Part shown: positions 1 to 5,614 of the stretch, piece by piece
Layout: each line of letters begins with the position of its first letter
Position numbering within the stretch: the stretch's first letter is position 1
Assembly: GCA_030832235.1 (NCBI GenBank)
Contig: JAURJO010000269.1
Coordinates: 1 to 6,531, forward strand
DNA length: 6,531 nt
Reading direction: 5' to 3'
DNA from: Verrucomicrobiota bacterium
GTDB lineage: Bacteria; Verrucomicrobiota; Verrucomicrobiia; Opitutales; Opitutaceae
The notes under the pieces: model-generated
Told to the model about the DNA's origin: nothing
Databases searched by the model: none
The model's input: the letters and a program-made list of their open reading frames with translations, nothing else
Position numbers and translations under genes: made by a program

Positions 1-24
1 GTCTACCTGCTCGAGTACCTTTGA
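1..24 (+). CDS. 3' end of an upstream gene, probably a cytochrome oxidase subunit (partial)
   Basis: Frame 1 reads VYLLEYL followed by TGA at 22-24, six bases before the start of the subunit IV gene. Seven residues cannot identify a family. The hydrophobic, aromatic ending and the position directly before a subunit IV gene suggest the C-terminus of oxidase subunit III, which often precedes subunit IV in such clusters. The identity is inference from context only. Confidence 0.4.
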   Translation, partial: VYLLEYL

Positions 25-30
25 TTCCCG

Positions 31-372
31 ATGAGCTCCCACTCGCATTCCCCCGCCGCGGACGGTCACGACCACGGCCACGACGAGAGCAAGTTCCAGA
101 TCTACGTGCAGATCGCGATGCTCCTCGCGGTCATCACCGGCGTGGAGATCGTCGCCGTGTACCTGCCGTTCGCGAAGTGGATCATCGTAACGACGCTCAT
201 CGTGCTCTCCACGGTGAAGTTCATGTACGTGATCTTCTACTTCATGCACCTGCGGTGGGATAAGCCGTTCTGCACGATCCTTTTTTTCATCGGGTTGGTG
301 ATCGCCGGAGCCACCGCGTGGGCCCTCATCGCGCTTTTCCAGGCCGAGGCCAGCCTGCCGTTGCCGACCTGA
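31..372 (+). CDS. Cytochrome c oxidase subunit IV family protein (prokaryotic type)
   Basis: This is a small integral membrane protein of 113 residues, the usual size for prokaryotic cytochrome oxidase subunit IV (COX4_pro type), an accessory subunit of the heme-copper oxidase in the inner membrane. The N-terminus is hydrophilic and His/Asp-rich (HSHS, then HDHGHD near residues 13-18). Three hydrophobic segments follow at about 24-44, 50-71 and 79-103. The stretch KFMYVIFYFMHLRWDKPF around residues 63-80 matches the family hallmark in which FMHL closes the second helix. The start lies six bases after the preceding stop, with no clear Shine-Dalgarno sequence, so translation may be coupled to the upstream gene. 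A terminator follows immediately, making this the likely last gene of the oxidase structural operon. Three helices plus FMHL make the family call firm; the exact oxidase type (caa3 or a related A-type) is inferred from the CtaG neighbour. Confidence 0.88.
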   Translation: MSSHSHSPAADGHDHGHDESKFQIYVQIAMLLAVITGVEIVAVYLPFAKWIIVTTLIVLSTVKFMYVIFYFMHLRWDKPFCTILFFIGLVIAGATAWALIALFQAEASLPLPT

Positions 373-399
373 GGCGGCCGCGAATCCTGCTCCCTCCGC

Positions 400-430
400 A
401 AAAGCGGCCCGTATGCGGGCCGCTTTTTTT
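400..430 (+). terminator. Intrinsic terminator after the subunit IV gene
   Basis: A perfect inverted repeat pairs 400-411 with 416-427 around the four-base loop TATG. Eight of the twelve pairs form the GC-rich core GCGGCCCG/CGGGCCGC and the outer four are A-T. A run of seven T at 424-430 (then CTT) overlaps the base of the stem. This is a textbook Rho-independent terminator, 28 bases after the stop codon of the subunit IV gene. Confidence 0.9.
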
Positions 431-495
431 CTTATTCAAGGAGCCTTGGCGGCTACGGCGCTGGAGTTGGGTGCGTGGTTGGACATCCTGACCCC

Positions 496-1272
496 ATGAT
501 CGATTGGCGCCACTGGCACAATGAACCCTGGTTGGTGGGAGGGCTCGTGGTGTTGGGTTGGTTGTGGGCCATCGCCGCCGGTCCTTTGCGCGGGCGTCTT
601 TCCCCCGGGGCCGTGTACCCGCGTTCCCACGCCGTCCGCTTTTACCTGGGTCTGTTTTCGTTCTACCTCGCCGTGGGTTCACCGCTCGACCAGGTCGCGG
701 AGCGCTTCCTCTTCAGCGCGCACATGCTGCAGCACCAGATCCTGATATTTCCCGCCGCGATCCTGCTGCTGCAGGGCACTCCTGCGTGGATGATCGATCC
801 CGTCTTGCGGCCGAAGTGGGTGCTCGTGCCCGCCCGCTTTTTCACCCACCCGCTCATCAGCGGCATCACCTATACCCTGGTCGTCAGTCTCTGGCACGCG
901 CCCGCGCTCTATGATTGGGCGCTGCAGGACCGGTTCGTGCACATCGTCGAGCATCTGATGTTCTTCGGAGCCGCGGTGCTCTACTGGTGGCCGGTGCTCA
1001 GTCCGTCCGTCGTTTTGCCGCGCCGCCCGCACGGGGTGCAGATGCTGTACCTCCTGGCGGTGATCATCGCCATGACGCCCCTGTTCGCCTTCATCACCTT
1101 CTCCCACGACGTCCTCTACCCGACCTACGAATTCGCGCCGCGACTCTTCCCGACCTTCTCCGCGATGCACGACCAGGTGCTCGCCGGCGTGATGATGAAA
1201 CTGGTCGGCCTCTTCGGGGGCATGGTCGCGTTCGGTTTCGCCTTTGCCGGCTGGTACCGCCGCAATCGTTGA
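496..1272 (+). CDS. ctaG: CtaG-family cytochrome c oxidase assembly protein (Caa3_CtaG type)
   Basis: This polytopic membrane protein of 258 residues belongs to the CtaG family tied to assembly of caa3-type cytochrome oxidase. Family signatures are visible: SPLDQVAERFLFSAHMLQHQ around residues 57-76 with its conserved histidines, then LWHAPALYDWAL, then VHIVEHLMFF. Several long hydrophobic segments run to the C-terminus, which ends in a short basic tail (WYRRNR). The start is uncertain. ATG at 496 gives the natural family N-terminus MIDWRHWHNEPW but has no obvious ribosome site. GTG at 475 would add seven residues and has GGAG eight bases upstream (463-466). The gene sits behind a strong terminator, so it needs read-through or its own promoter, which I cannot point to. 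Its position beside oxidase subunits supports the assembly role. It is not homologous to the Cox11-type protein also called CtaG in proteobacteria. Confidence 0.88.
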   Translation: MIDWRHWHNEPWLVGGLVVLGWLWAIAAGPLRGRLSPGAVYPRSHAVRFYLGLFSFYLAVGSPLDQVAERFLFSAHMLQHQILIFPAAILLLQGTPAWMIDPVLRPKWVLVPARFFTHPLISGITYTLVVSLWHAPALYDWALQDRFVHIVEHLMFFGAAVLYWWPVLSPSVVLPRRPHGVQMLYLLAVIIAMTPLFAFITFSHDVLYPTYEFAPRLFPTFSAMHDQVLAGVMMKLVGLFGGMVAFGFAFAGWYRRNR

Positions 1273-1281
1273 GGGAATGAA

Positions 1282-1310
1282 AAGGCGCGGGGCTTTCGGC
1301 CCCGCGCCTT
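1282..1310. terminator. Hairpin terminator shared by convergent ctaG and cysK
   Basis: A perfect 12-bp inverted repeat pairs 1282-1293 with 1299-1310 (arm AAGGCGCGGGGC) around a five-base loop. It lies 9 bases past the plus-strand stop and 29 bases past the minus-strand stop. The plus side has no T run after the stem (GCAAAG). On the minus strand the stem ends in CCTTTTCATT, a short U tract. It is therefore a better intrinsic terminator for cysK than for ctaG. Confidence 0.75.
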
Positions 1311-1339
1311 GCAAAGACGAAACTTGGTTGTCCGCGAAC

Positions 1340-2323
1340 TCAGCCTGCGGCGGGCGCAAGCAGGTCGTCGATGGAATCGCTCTCGACGTTGATGTCGGCG
1401 AACAGCCAGGAGGACAGGTAGCGCTCGCTGCTCGACGGGATGATCGCGACGATCTGCTTCCCCTTGTTCTCCGGGCGCTTTGCCAACTGGAGCGCCGCCC
1501 ACGCGATCGCGCCCGAGGAGATGCCCACGGCGATGCCGTCCATTTGGTTGATCTGCTTCGAGACCGGACCGGAATCGGCCTCCTTCACGCGGATGACCTC
1601 GTCGTAAATCTTCTGGTTGAGAACGGCCGGCACGAAACCAGCTCCGATGCCCTGCAACTTGTGAGGGCCGGGAGTGCCGCCGGAGAGAACCGGTGAGGCG
1701 TCGGGTTCCACCGCCACGATCTTGACCGAGGGCTTGCGCGTCTTGAGGACCTCGCCGATGCCGGTGATCGTGCCGCCGGTGCCGACGCCCGCGACCACGA
1801 TGTCGACGCGGCCGTCGGTATCGCGCCAGATCTCCTCCGCGGTGGTACGGCGGTGAATGGCCGGGTTGGAGGGATTGGTGAACTGCTGGAGAATGACGCC
1901 ACCCGGGATGCGCGCCGCGAGTTCCTCCGCCTTGGCGATCGCGCCCTTCATGCCCTTGGCGCCTTCGGTCAGCACGAGGCGCGCGCCGAGGATTTTCAGC
2001 AGTTTGCGCCGCTCGAGGCTCATGGTCTCGGGCATGGTGAGGATGAGCTTCAGCCCCTTGGCGGCGGCGACGAACGCGAGCGCGATGCCGGTGTTGCCCG
2101 AGGTGGGCTCGATCAGCACGGACTTCGCGTTGATCTTCCCGGAGCGGAGGGCCTCGTCGATCATGGCGAAACCGATGCGGTCCTTCACGCTCGAGAGCGG
2201 GTTGAAGAACTCGAGCATCAGCAGGACTTCGGCCTGGGCGCCATGGGCGGCGGCGGTGCGGTTGAGGCGGACGAGCGGGGTGTTGCCGATCGTCTCCGTG
2301 ATGTCGTTATAGATGCGGGGCAT
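1340..2323 (-). CDS. cysK: Cysteine synthase A (O-acetylserine sulfhydrylase)
   Basis: This cytoplasmic PLP enzyme makes L-cysteine and acetate from O-acetyl-L-serine and sulfide, the last step of cysteine synthesis. Its 327 residues are slightly more than the usual 310. In order: the N-terminal TIGNTPLVRLN (11-21); the PLP lysine K47 in NPLSSVKDR; the substrate/PLP loop PTSGNTG (73-79); the phosphate loop GVGTGGTITG (179-188); EPDASPVLSGGTPGPHKLQG (206-225), a CysK-type active-site motif; and GISSG (267-271), whose second serine contacts the PLP pyridine nitrogen. There is no C-terminal CBS or regulatory domain, which argues against cystathionine beta-synthase. It is the last gene of the minus-strand operon, 36 bases after the permease, with no clear Shine-Dalgarno sequence. 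Its linkage to an uptake system and an Rrf2 regulator points to sulfur assimilation. All catalytic residues are present. Confidence 0.96.
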   Translation of the reverse strand: MPRIYNDITETIGNTPLVRLNRTAAAHGAQAEVLLMLEFFNPLSSVKDRIGFAMIDEALRSGKINAKSVLIEPTSGNTGIALAFVAAAKGLKLILTMPETMSLERRKLLKILGARLVLTEGAKGMKGAIAKAEELAARIPGGVILQQFTNPSNPAIHRRTTAEEIWRDTDGRVDIVVAGVGTGGTITGIGEVLKTRKPSVKIVAVEPDASPVLSGGTPGPHKLQGIGAGFVPAVLNQKIYDEVIRVKEADSGPVSKQINQMDGIAVGISSGAIAWAALQLAKRPENKGKQIVAIIPSSSERYLSSWLFADINVESDSIDDLLAPAAG

Positions 2324-2359
2324 GTCGGGTTGTGGTTTGGATTTTGGATGGAGAAAGCT

Positions 2360-3124
2360 TCATCGATTGGTCCCCCAGCGGCGATGCAGGAGACGCTCCC
2401 AGGGGGAAAAAAGCACGCGATCGGCGGCCAGTCCGATGGTGAGGAGAACGATCATCACTCCTATGACCTGTTCCATCGCGTTCAATTCGCGGCCGTAGTG
2501 CAGGAGGTGGCCCAGGCCGAATCCGCTCAGGATCGTGACGTAGATCTCAGCCGCCATCAGGCTGCGCCAAGCGAACGCCCAGCCCTGTTTCATGCCGCCG
2601 ACGACGTGGGGCAACGCGGCGGGCAGAATCACGCGCAGCCATGTGTGCAGGCCGTGGGATCCCATCGTTCGCGCCGCACGGGCGTAGATGGGTGGTACAT
2701 TGCGCACACCGTTGTCGGCGGCGATGATCACCGACCAAAGCGTTCCCATCACCACAACGAAGAACATCGCGCCCTCGCTTTGGCCGAACCACAGCAGCGC
2801 GAGCGGAACCCAGCACACGCTGGGCAGCGCCTGCAGGCCGAGCGCGAGCAGGCCGAGGGTGTCCTCGAGCGTACGAAAGCGCGCCGTCAGCAGGCCGAGC
2901 GGAATCCCCAGCGCGATCCCTACGGCGTAACCGAGCACGAGTCGCCGGAGCGTGACGAGGAGTGCGGACAACAGTGTGCCGTCCGCCAATGACTCGCCAA
3001 GATAAGCAGCCACCGAGAGTGGCGAGGGCACGAGCACCGGCGACCAGACGCGGGCGCGGACGAACAACTCCCATAGGACCAGAAGCGCGGCGAAAAACGC
3101 CAAGGCGCGCGCGGTGCGCTTCAT
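2360..3124 (-). CDS. ABC transporter permease, sulfonate/nitrate/taurine class (SsuC/TauC-like)
   Basis: This is the inner-membrane channel subunit of an ABC importer, 254 residues, typical for the BPD_transp_1 class. About six hydrophobic segments are visible, near 7-24, 60-82, 90-112, 118-137, 180-197 and 216-236. PSVCWVPLALLWFG (101-114) matches the SsuC/TauC/NrtB-type signature. The EAA loop that docks on the ATPase lies at about 148-177 (ARAARTMGSHGLH..LRVILPAALPHVVGG), with its conserved glycine and LP. The start codon overlaps the ATPase stop as ATGA (3121-3124), implying translational coupling. The substrate cannot be read from the permease. Association with cysK and the Rrf2 gene favours a sulfur compound; nitrate, bicarbonate or thiamine-precursor transport are the family alternatives. 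Confidence 0.9.
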   Translation of the reverse strand: MKRTARALAFFAALLVLWELFVRARVWSPVLVPSPLSVAAYLGESLADGTLLSALLVTLRRLVLGYAVGIALGIPLGLLTARFRTLEDTLGLLALGLQALPSVCWVPLALLWFGQSEGAMFFVVVMGTLWSVIIAADNGVRNVPPIYARAARTMGSHGLHTWLRVILPAALPHVVGGMKQGWAFAWRSLMAAEIYVTILSGFGLGHLLHYGRELNAMEQVIGVMIVLLTIGLAADRVLFSPWERLLHRRWGTNR

Positions 3125-3936
3125 GCGACCTTCCTTTCCGACGCGGTGCCGCCGTTCCGGCCTTTCAATTCGGCCATAATCTCCGTGGCGTGCCGGGCCA
3201 GTTCAACCGAGTTGATGTCCCGCGGGCGCGGCAATTCCACGCGAAACTCCCGCTGGATGCGGCCGGGGTGGGGCGAGAGCAGCACCACGCGGTCCCCGAG
3301 GCACACGGCTTCGCGCACGTTGTGGGTGACGAACAGGATGGTCTTACGCCGATCCCGCCAAATGCGCTGCAGGTCGCCGTAAAGCTGCTCCCGGGTGAGG
3401 GCGTCGAGCGCGGCGAACGGCTCGTCCATCAGCAGCACCCGGGGGTTGGGCGCGAGGGCGCGGGCGAGGGCGACCCGCTGTTTCATCCCGCCCGAGAGCT
3501 CGTGCACGAACGCATGCCGGAACTTTTCCAGGCCCACCAGCTGGAGATGAAACTCGGCCACCTCGCGTCGTTCCGCGGCGTTCATCCCGGGTTTCAGGCG
3601 CAGGCTGAACAACACGTTTTCCAGCACGTCGAGCCAGGGGAACAGCGCCGACTCCTGGAACATCATCATGCGGTCGCGCCCGGGATCGGTCACCGGTTCG
3701 CCATCGCAGAGCAGCGTTCCCTCGTCGGCCCGCTCGAGGCCGGCCACGATGTTGAGCAGGGTCGACTTTCCGCAGCCGCTTGGTCCGAGTAGGCAGACGA
3801 ATTCCCCCTCGGAAACATCCAGCGAGATGTTTTCCAAGGCGCGGATGTCGTTGCCGCGCGCCCGGAAGTTCTTGCCGACGCCGCGCAGCGAGAGTTTCGC
3901 CGGCGGGGCCGGCGGAAGGGATGTCGGTGCGTTCAT
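3121..3936 (-). CDS. ABC transporter ATP-binding protein, sulfonate/nitrate/taurine class (SsuB/TauB-like)
   Basis: This is the cytoplasmic ATPase that drives the importer, 271 residues. Motifs in order: Walker A GPSGCGKST (51-59), Q-loop glutamine Q94 in MMFQES, ABC signature LSGGMKQR (147-154), Walker B VLLMDEP (167-173) with the catalytic glutamate E172, D-loop AALD (175-178), and switch histidine H205 in FVTHNVREA. FQESALFPWLDVLENV is typical of the SsuB/TauB/NrtD group. The frame is open further upstream to 4062, but the ATG at 3936 is preferred. It gives a normal N-terminus and an ATGA overlap with the stop of the binding-protein gene (3933-3936), whereas the longer form would lie inside that gene. 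The C-terminal 30 residues are hydrophilic and basic. No motif residue is missing, so an active ATPase is expected. Confidence 0.93.
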   Translation of the reverse strand: MNAPTSLPPAPPAKLSLRGVGKNFRARGNDIRALENISLDVSEGEFVCLLGPSGCGKSTLLNIVAGLERADEGTLLCDGEPVTDPGRDRMMMFQESALFPWLDVLENVLFSLRLKPGMNAAERREVAEFHLQLVGLEKFRHAFVHELSGGMKQRVALARALAPNPRVLLMDEPFAALDALTREQLYGDLQRIWRDRRKTILFVTHNVREAVCLGDRVVLLSPHPGRIQREFRVELPRPRDINSVELARHATEIMAELKGRNGGTASERKVA

Positions 3937-4889
3937 GAGTCCCTGGGGAAAAGCCGCTCCAACGGAATCGAGCGGCGCAGCAGCCCGACGTTCCGGGCGT
4001 CGGCGACCAATGCGGCGAAACGCGCCGGATTTACCTCGGAAGTGAACCTGAGCCGTTTCCACGCCGACGCGATCAACGCCGGGGCGACTTCACGCCGGAT
4101 CTCCGCGGTCAACCCGGCGCGGGCGAGCTCCATCGCTTCATCCGGATGGGAGTTGATCCAGGCGGTGAGTTCGACGTGCGCGCGCTGGAAGCGTTCCGCC
4201 ACGGCCGGGTGGCGCGACAAAAACCGCACGCTCGCGACGAGTACCGTGGTGATCGCGTCGTTTTGCTCGAGAAACACCCGCGCGCCTGCCTCCTGCTCGA
4301 GGCGCGAGACCCACGGCTCCACGGTCCAGACGGCGTCGATCCGACCCTGGGTGAAAAGCTGGAGCAGGTCGGGGTTGGCGGCGGGCAGGACGCTCACGTC
4401 GCCGCCGGTGAGCGTGACCTTGAAACCCTGCGCGCGCAGCCAGGAACGGGCCGCGACGTCCTGGGTGTTGCCCAGCTGGGGCGTGCCCACGCGGCGGCCG
4501 CGGAAGTCCGCGGGTCTGGATATGTCGGATTTGCCGGCGACGACGAGTGCCGCGCCCCCCTCCGCTGCTCCGGCGATGATCCGGACCTCTTCGCCTTCGG
4601 AGCGGATGTAGCCGTTGAGCGCGGGGTTCGGGCCGACGTAGGTGAGATCAACGGATCCAGCGAAGATGCCCTCGATGGCGCTCGGGCCGGCGTTGAACGG
4701 CAGCCATTGGATGGAGACATCCGCGCCGAGACGGGTCTCGAACCAGCCCTCCTTCTGACGCGACGTTTGGCTGCCGATCACCCCCTGCGCGTGGGTGACG
4801 TTCGGGAAATAGCCGACGCGCACCGTTAGTGGCGCCGCGTGGGCGGCGGCCAGACCCAGGCCGAAGGTGATGATCATCCTTATCAGCAT
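3933..4889 (-). CDS. Periplasmic substrate-binding protein, sulfonate/nitrate/taurine class (SsuA/NMT1-like)
   Basis: This is the ligand-capturing component of the importer, 318 residues. A short signal peptide (MLIRMIITFGLGLAAAHA) has a likely cleavage after A18 (AHA). There is no lipobox cysteine, so a free periplasmic protein is expected. Class II binding-protein motifs follow: VGYFPNVTHAQ (25-35), FNAGPSAIEGIFAG (65-78), DLTYVGPNPALNGY (81-94), GTPQLGNTQDVA (135-146) and DAVWTVEPW (185-193). These place it among SsuA/NMT1-like proteins often annotated as aliphatic sulfonate binders, but the ligand is not proven. GAGG at 4897-4900 sits seven bases before the ATG, supporting this start over the in-frame ATG at residue 5. 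The Shine-Dalgarno sequence overlaps the stop codon of the Rrf2 gene, nine bases upstream, and the stop overlaps the ATPase start. It is part of the sulfur operon. Confidence 0.92.
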   Translation of the reverse strand: MLIRMIITFGLGLAAAHAAPLTVRVGYFPNVTHAQGVIGSQTSRQKEGWFETRLGADVSIQWLPFNAGPSAIEGIFAGSVDLTYVGPNPALNGYIRSEGEEVRIIAGAAEGGAALVVAGKSDISRPADFRGRRVGTPQLGNTQDVAARSWLRAQGFKVTLTGGDVSVLPAANPDLLQLFTQGRIDAVWTVEPWVSRLEQEAGARVFLEQNDAITTVLVASVRFLSRHPAVAERFQRAHVELTAWINSHPDEAMELARAGLTAEIRREVAPALIASAWKRLRFTSEVNPARFAALVADARNVGLLRRSIPLERLFPRDS

Positions 4890-4898
4890 GGCGGAACC

Positions 4899-5492
4899 TC
4901 AAATGGTATAGTCGCCCAGCAATTGGTGCAAAACTCCCTCGGTCTCATCGAGGCGGGGCTTGGTCGCGCGACGCGCGAGGCGGCGCGCATGGGTCGCGGG
5001 GACACGCACGGGTACGGCTTCGGATTCAGGTGCGTAAGGCAGCGGCTGATTCCCGCGGCGCAACTTGCGCAACGTGACCTCGACCACGTCAGCCAAGGTG
5101 TAGCGATCGAGGATGCCGGTGATGGCGTTGCGCACGTCGAGCATCAGCATCCGCAGGCCGCAATGCGCCTCATCGGGGCAGGTGCATTTCTGGTAGGCGC
5201 TCTGGCTCACGCAGCCTAACGGGGCTAGCGGCCCGTCGATCACGCGGATGATCGAGCCGATGGTGATCTTCGTCGCGGGCCTCGCCAGGCGGTAGCCGCC
5301 GAATTTCCCCCGAACCCCCGTCACCAATTTTTCTTCCCGCAGCCGGAGCATGATTTGCTCGAGAAACTTCTGCGGGAGTTGTTCGTTGGCAGCAACTTCC
5401 GGTAGCTGGACCAGCGTCCGGCCGACCTCGGCCGCGATGCCGAGACCGATCATGGATCGCAGGGCGTACTCGCCCTTTTTGGACAGCTTCAT
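4899..5492 (-). CDS. Rrf2-family transcriptional regulator with a four-cysteine cluster and extended C-terminus
   Basis: This winged-helix DNA-binding protein of 197 residues is in the family of IscR, NsrR, RirA and the cysteine repressor CymR. The N-terminus MKLSKKGEYALRSMIGLG, the helix KFLEQIMLRLREEKLV and the wing VRGKFGGYRLARP (60-72) are classic Rrf2. An effector region follows the GPLAPLGC stretch, with cysteines at 94, 103, 105 and 111 (C-X8-C-X-C-X5-C). These could hold an Fe-S cluster or sense redox or sulfur state. IscR instead uses three cysteines and a histidine with different spacing, and CymR lacks such a cluster. The core ends near residue 145. About 50 more residues form a proline-containing linker, a basic patch HARRLARRATKPR (168-180) and a short helix-like end. 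It is first in the operon with the transporter and cysK, so autoregulation and control of those genes are likely. No Shine-Dalgarno sequence precedes the start. Confidence 0.9.
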   Translation of the reverse strand: MKLSKKGEYALRSMIGLGIAAEVGRTLVQLPEVAANEQLPQKFLEQIMLRLREEKLVTGVRGKFGGYRLARPATKITIGSIIRVIDGPLAPLGCVSQSAYQKCTCPDEAHCGLRMLMLDVRNAITGILDRYTLADVVEVTLRKLRRGNQPLPYAPESEAVPVRVPATHARRLARRATKPRLDETEGVLHQLLGDYTI

Positions 5493-5614
5493 ACGGCTAC
5501 AGGAACAATACAGATAGAACTAGTAGGGATTAAATCGCGCTCGATTCGACGAAAGTTCCGCGGTCGTGCAAGTCCTATTCCGGGGAATTTGCGGTGAGCC
5601 GGTCGCCGGTGGCG
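5493..5614 (-). promoter_or_regulatory. Intergenic region likely holding the promoter and operator of the Rrf2-ABC-cysK operon
   Basis: This 122-base gap between the hydrolase stop and the Rrf2 start is the only sizeable non-coding DNA upstream of the operon. The part nearest the start (5501-5535) is AT-richer than its surroundings. On the minus strand it offers TATTGT (5510-5505) as a possible -10, with TTAATC 17 bases upstream as a weak -35. A second weak candidate is TTGCAC (5571-5566) with TCGAAT 16 bases downstream. Neither is a strong sigma-70 match. A short dyad ATTCC-GG-GGAAT lies at 5577-5588. No T-tailed hairpin that could end the hydrolase transcript is visible, so read-through from upstream is possible. 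Confidence 0.4.
5577..5588. promoter_or_regulatory. Short inverted repeat, possible regulator binding site
   Basis: ATTCC and GGAAT form perfect 5-bp arms around a GG spacer. It lies 85 bases upstream of the Rrf2 start, beside one candidate promoter. Rrf2 proteins bind dyad sites and often repress their own operon, so this is a candidate operator. A 5-bp dyad can easily arise by chance, and its position is rather far upstream for the promoter nearest the start. Confidence 0.25.

Noticed and set aside
679..1359. Minus-strand open frame of 226 codons
   Set aside because: Antisense to ctaG, highly charged composition, and it would cross the convergent terminator hairpin.
1853..2992. Long open frame on the plus strand (379 codons)
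   Set aside because: It runs antisense across the cysK start and most of the permease gene, both of which have clear family motifs. The product is Arg/Glu/His/Gln-rich without domains, typical of a shadow frame in GC-rich DNA.
2962..3792. Plus-strand open frame of 276 codons
   Set aside because: Antisense to the permease start and the ABC ATPase, whose Walker, signature and switch motifs are intact. No recognisable domain.
3937..4062. N-terminal extension of the ABC ATPase by 42 residues
   Set aside because: The extension lies inside the binding-protein gene and is Arg/Ala-rich without similarity. The ATG at 3936 gives the standard ATGA overlap.
4146..4829. Plus-strand open frame of 227 codons
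   Set aside because: Antisense to the binding-protein gene; low-complexity Arg/Asp/Gly/Ala composition.
5519..5524. ACTAGT palindrome in the Rrf2 upstream region
   Set aside because: Only six bases and symmetry does not extend outward, so it is too short to call an operator.
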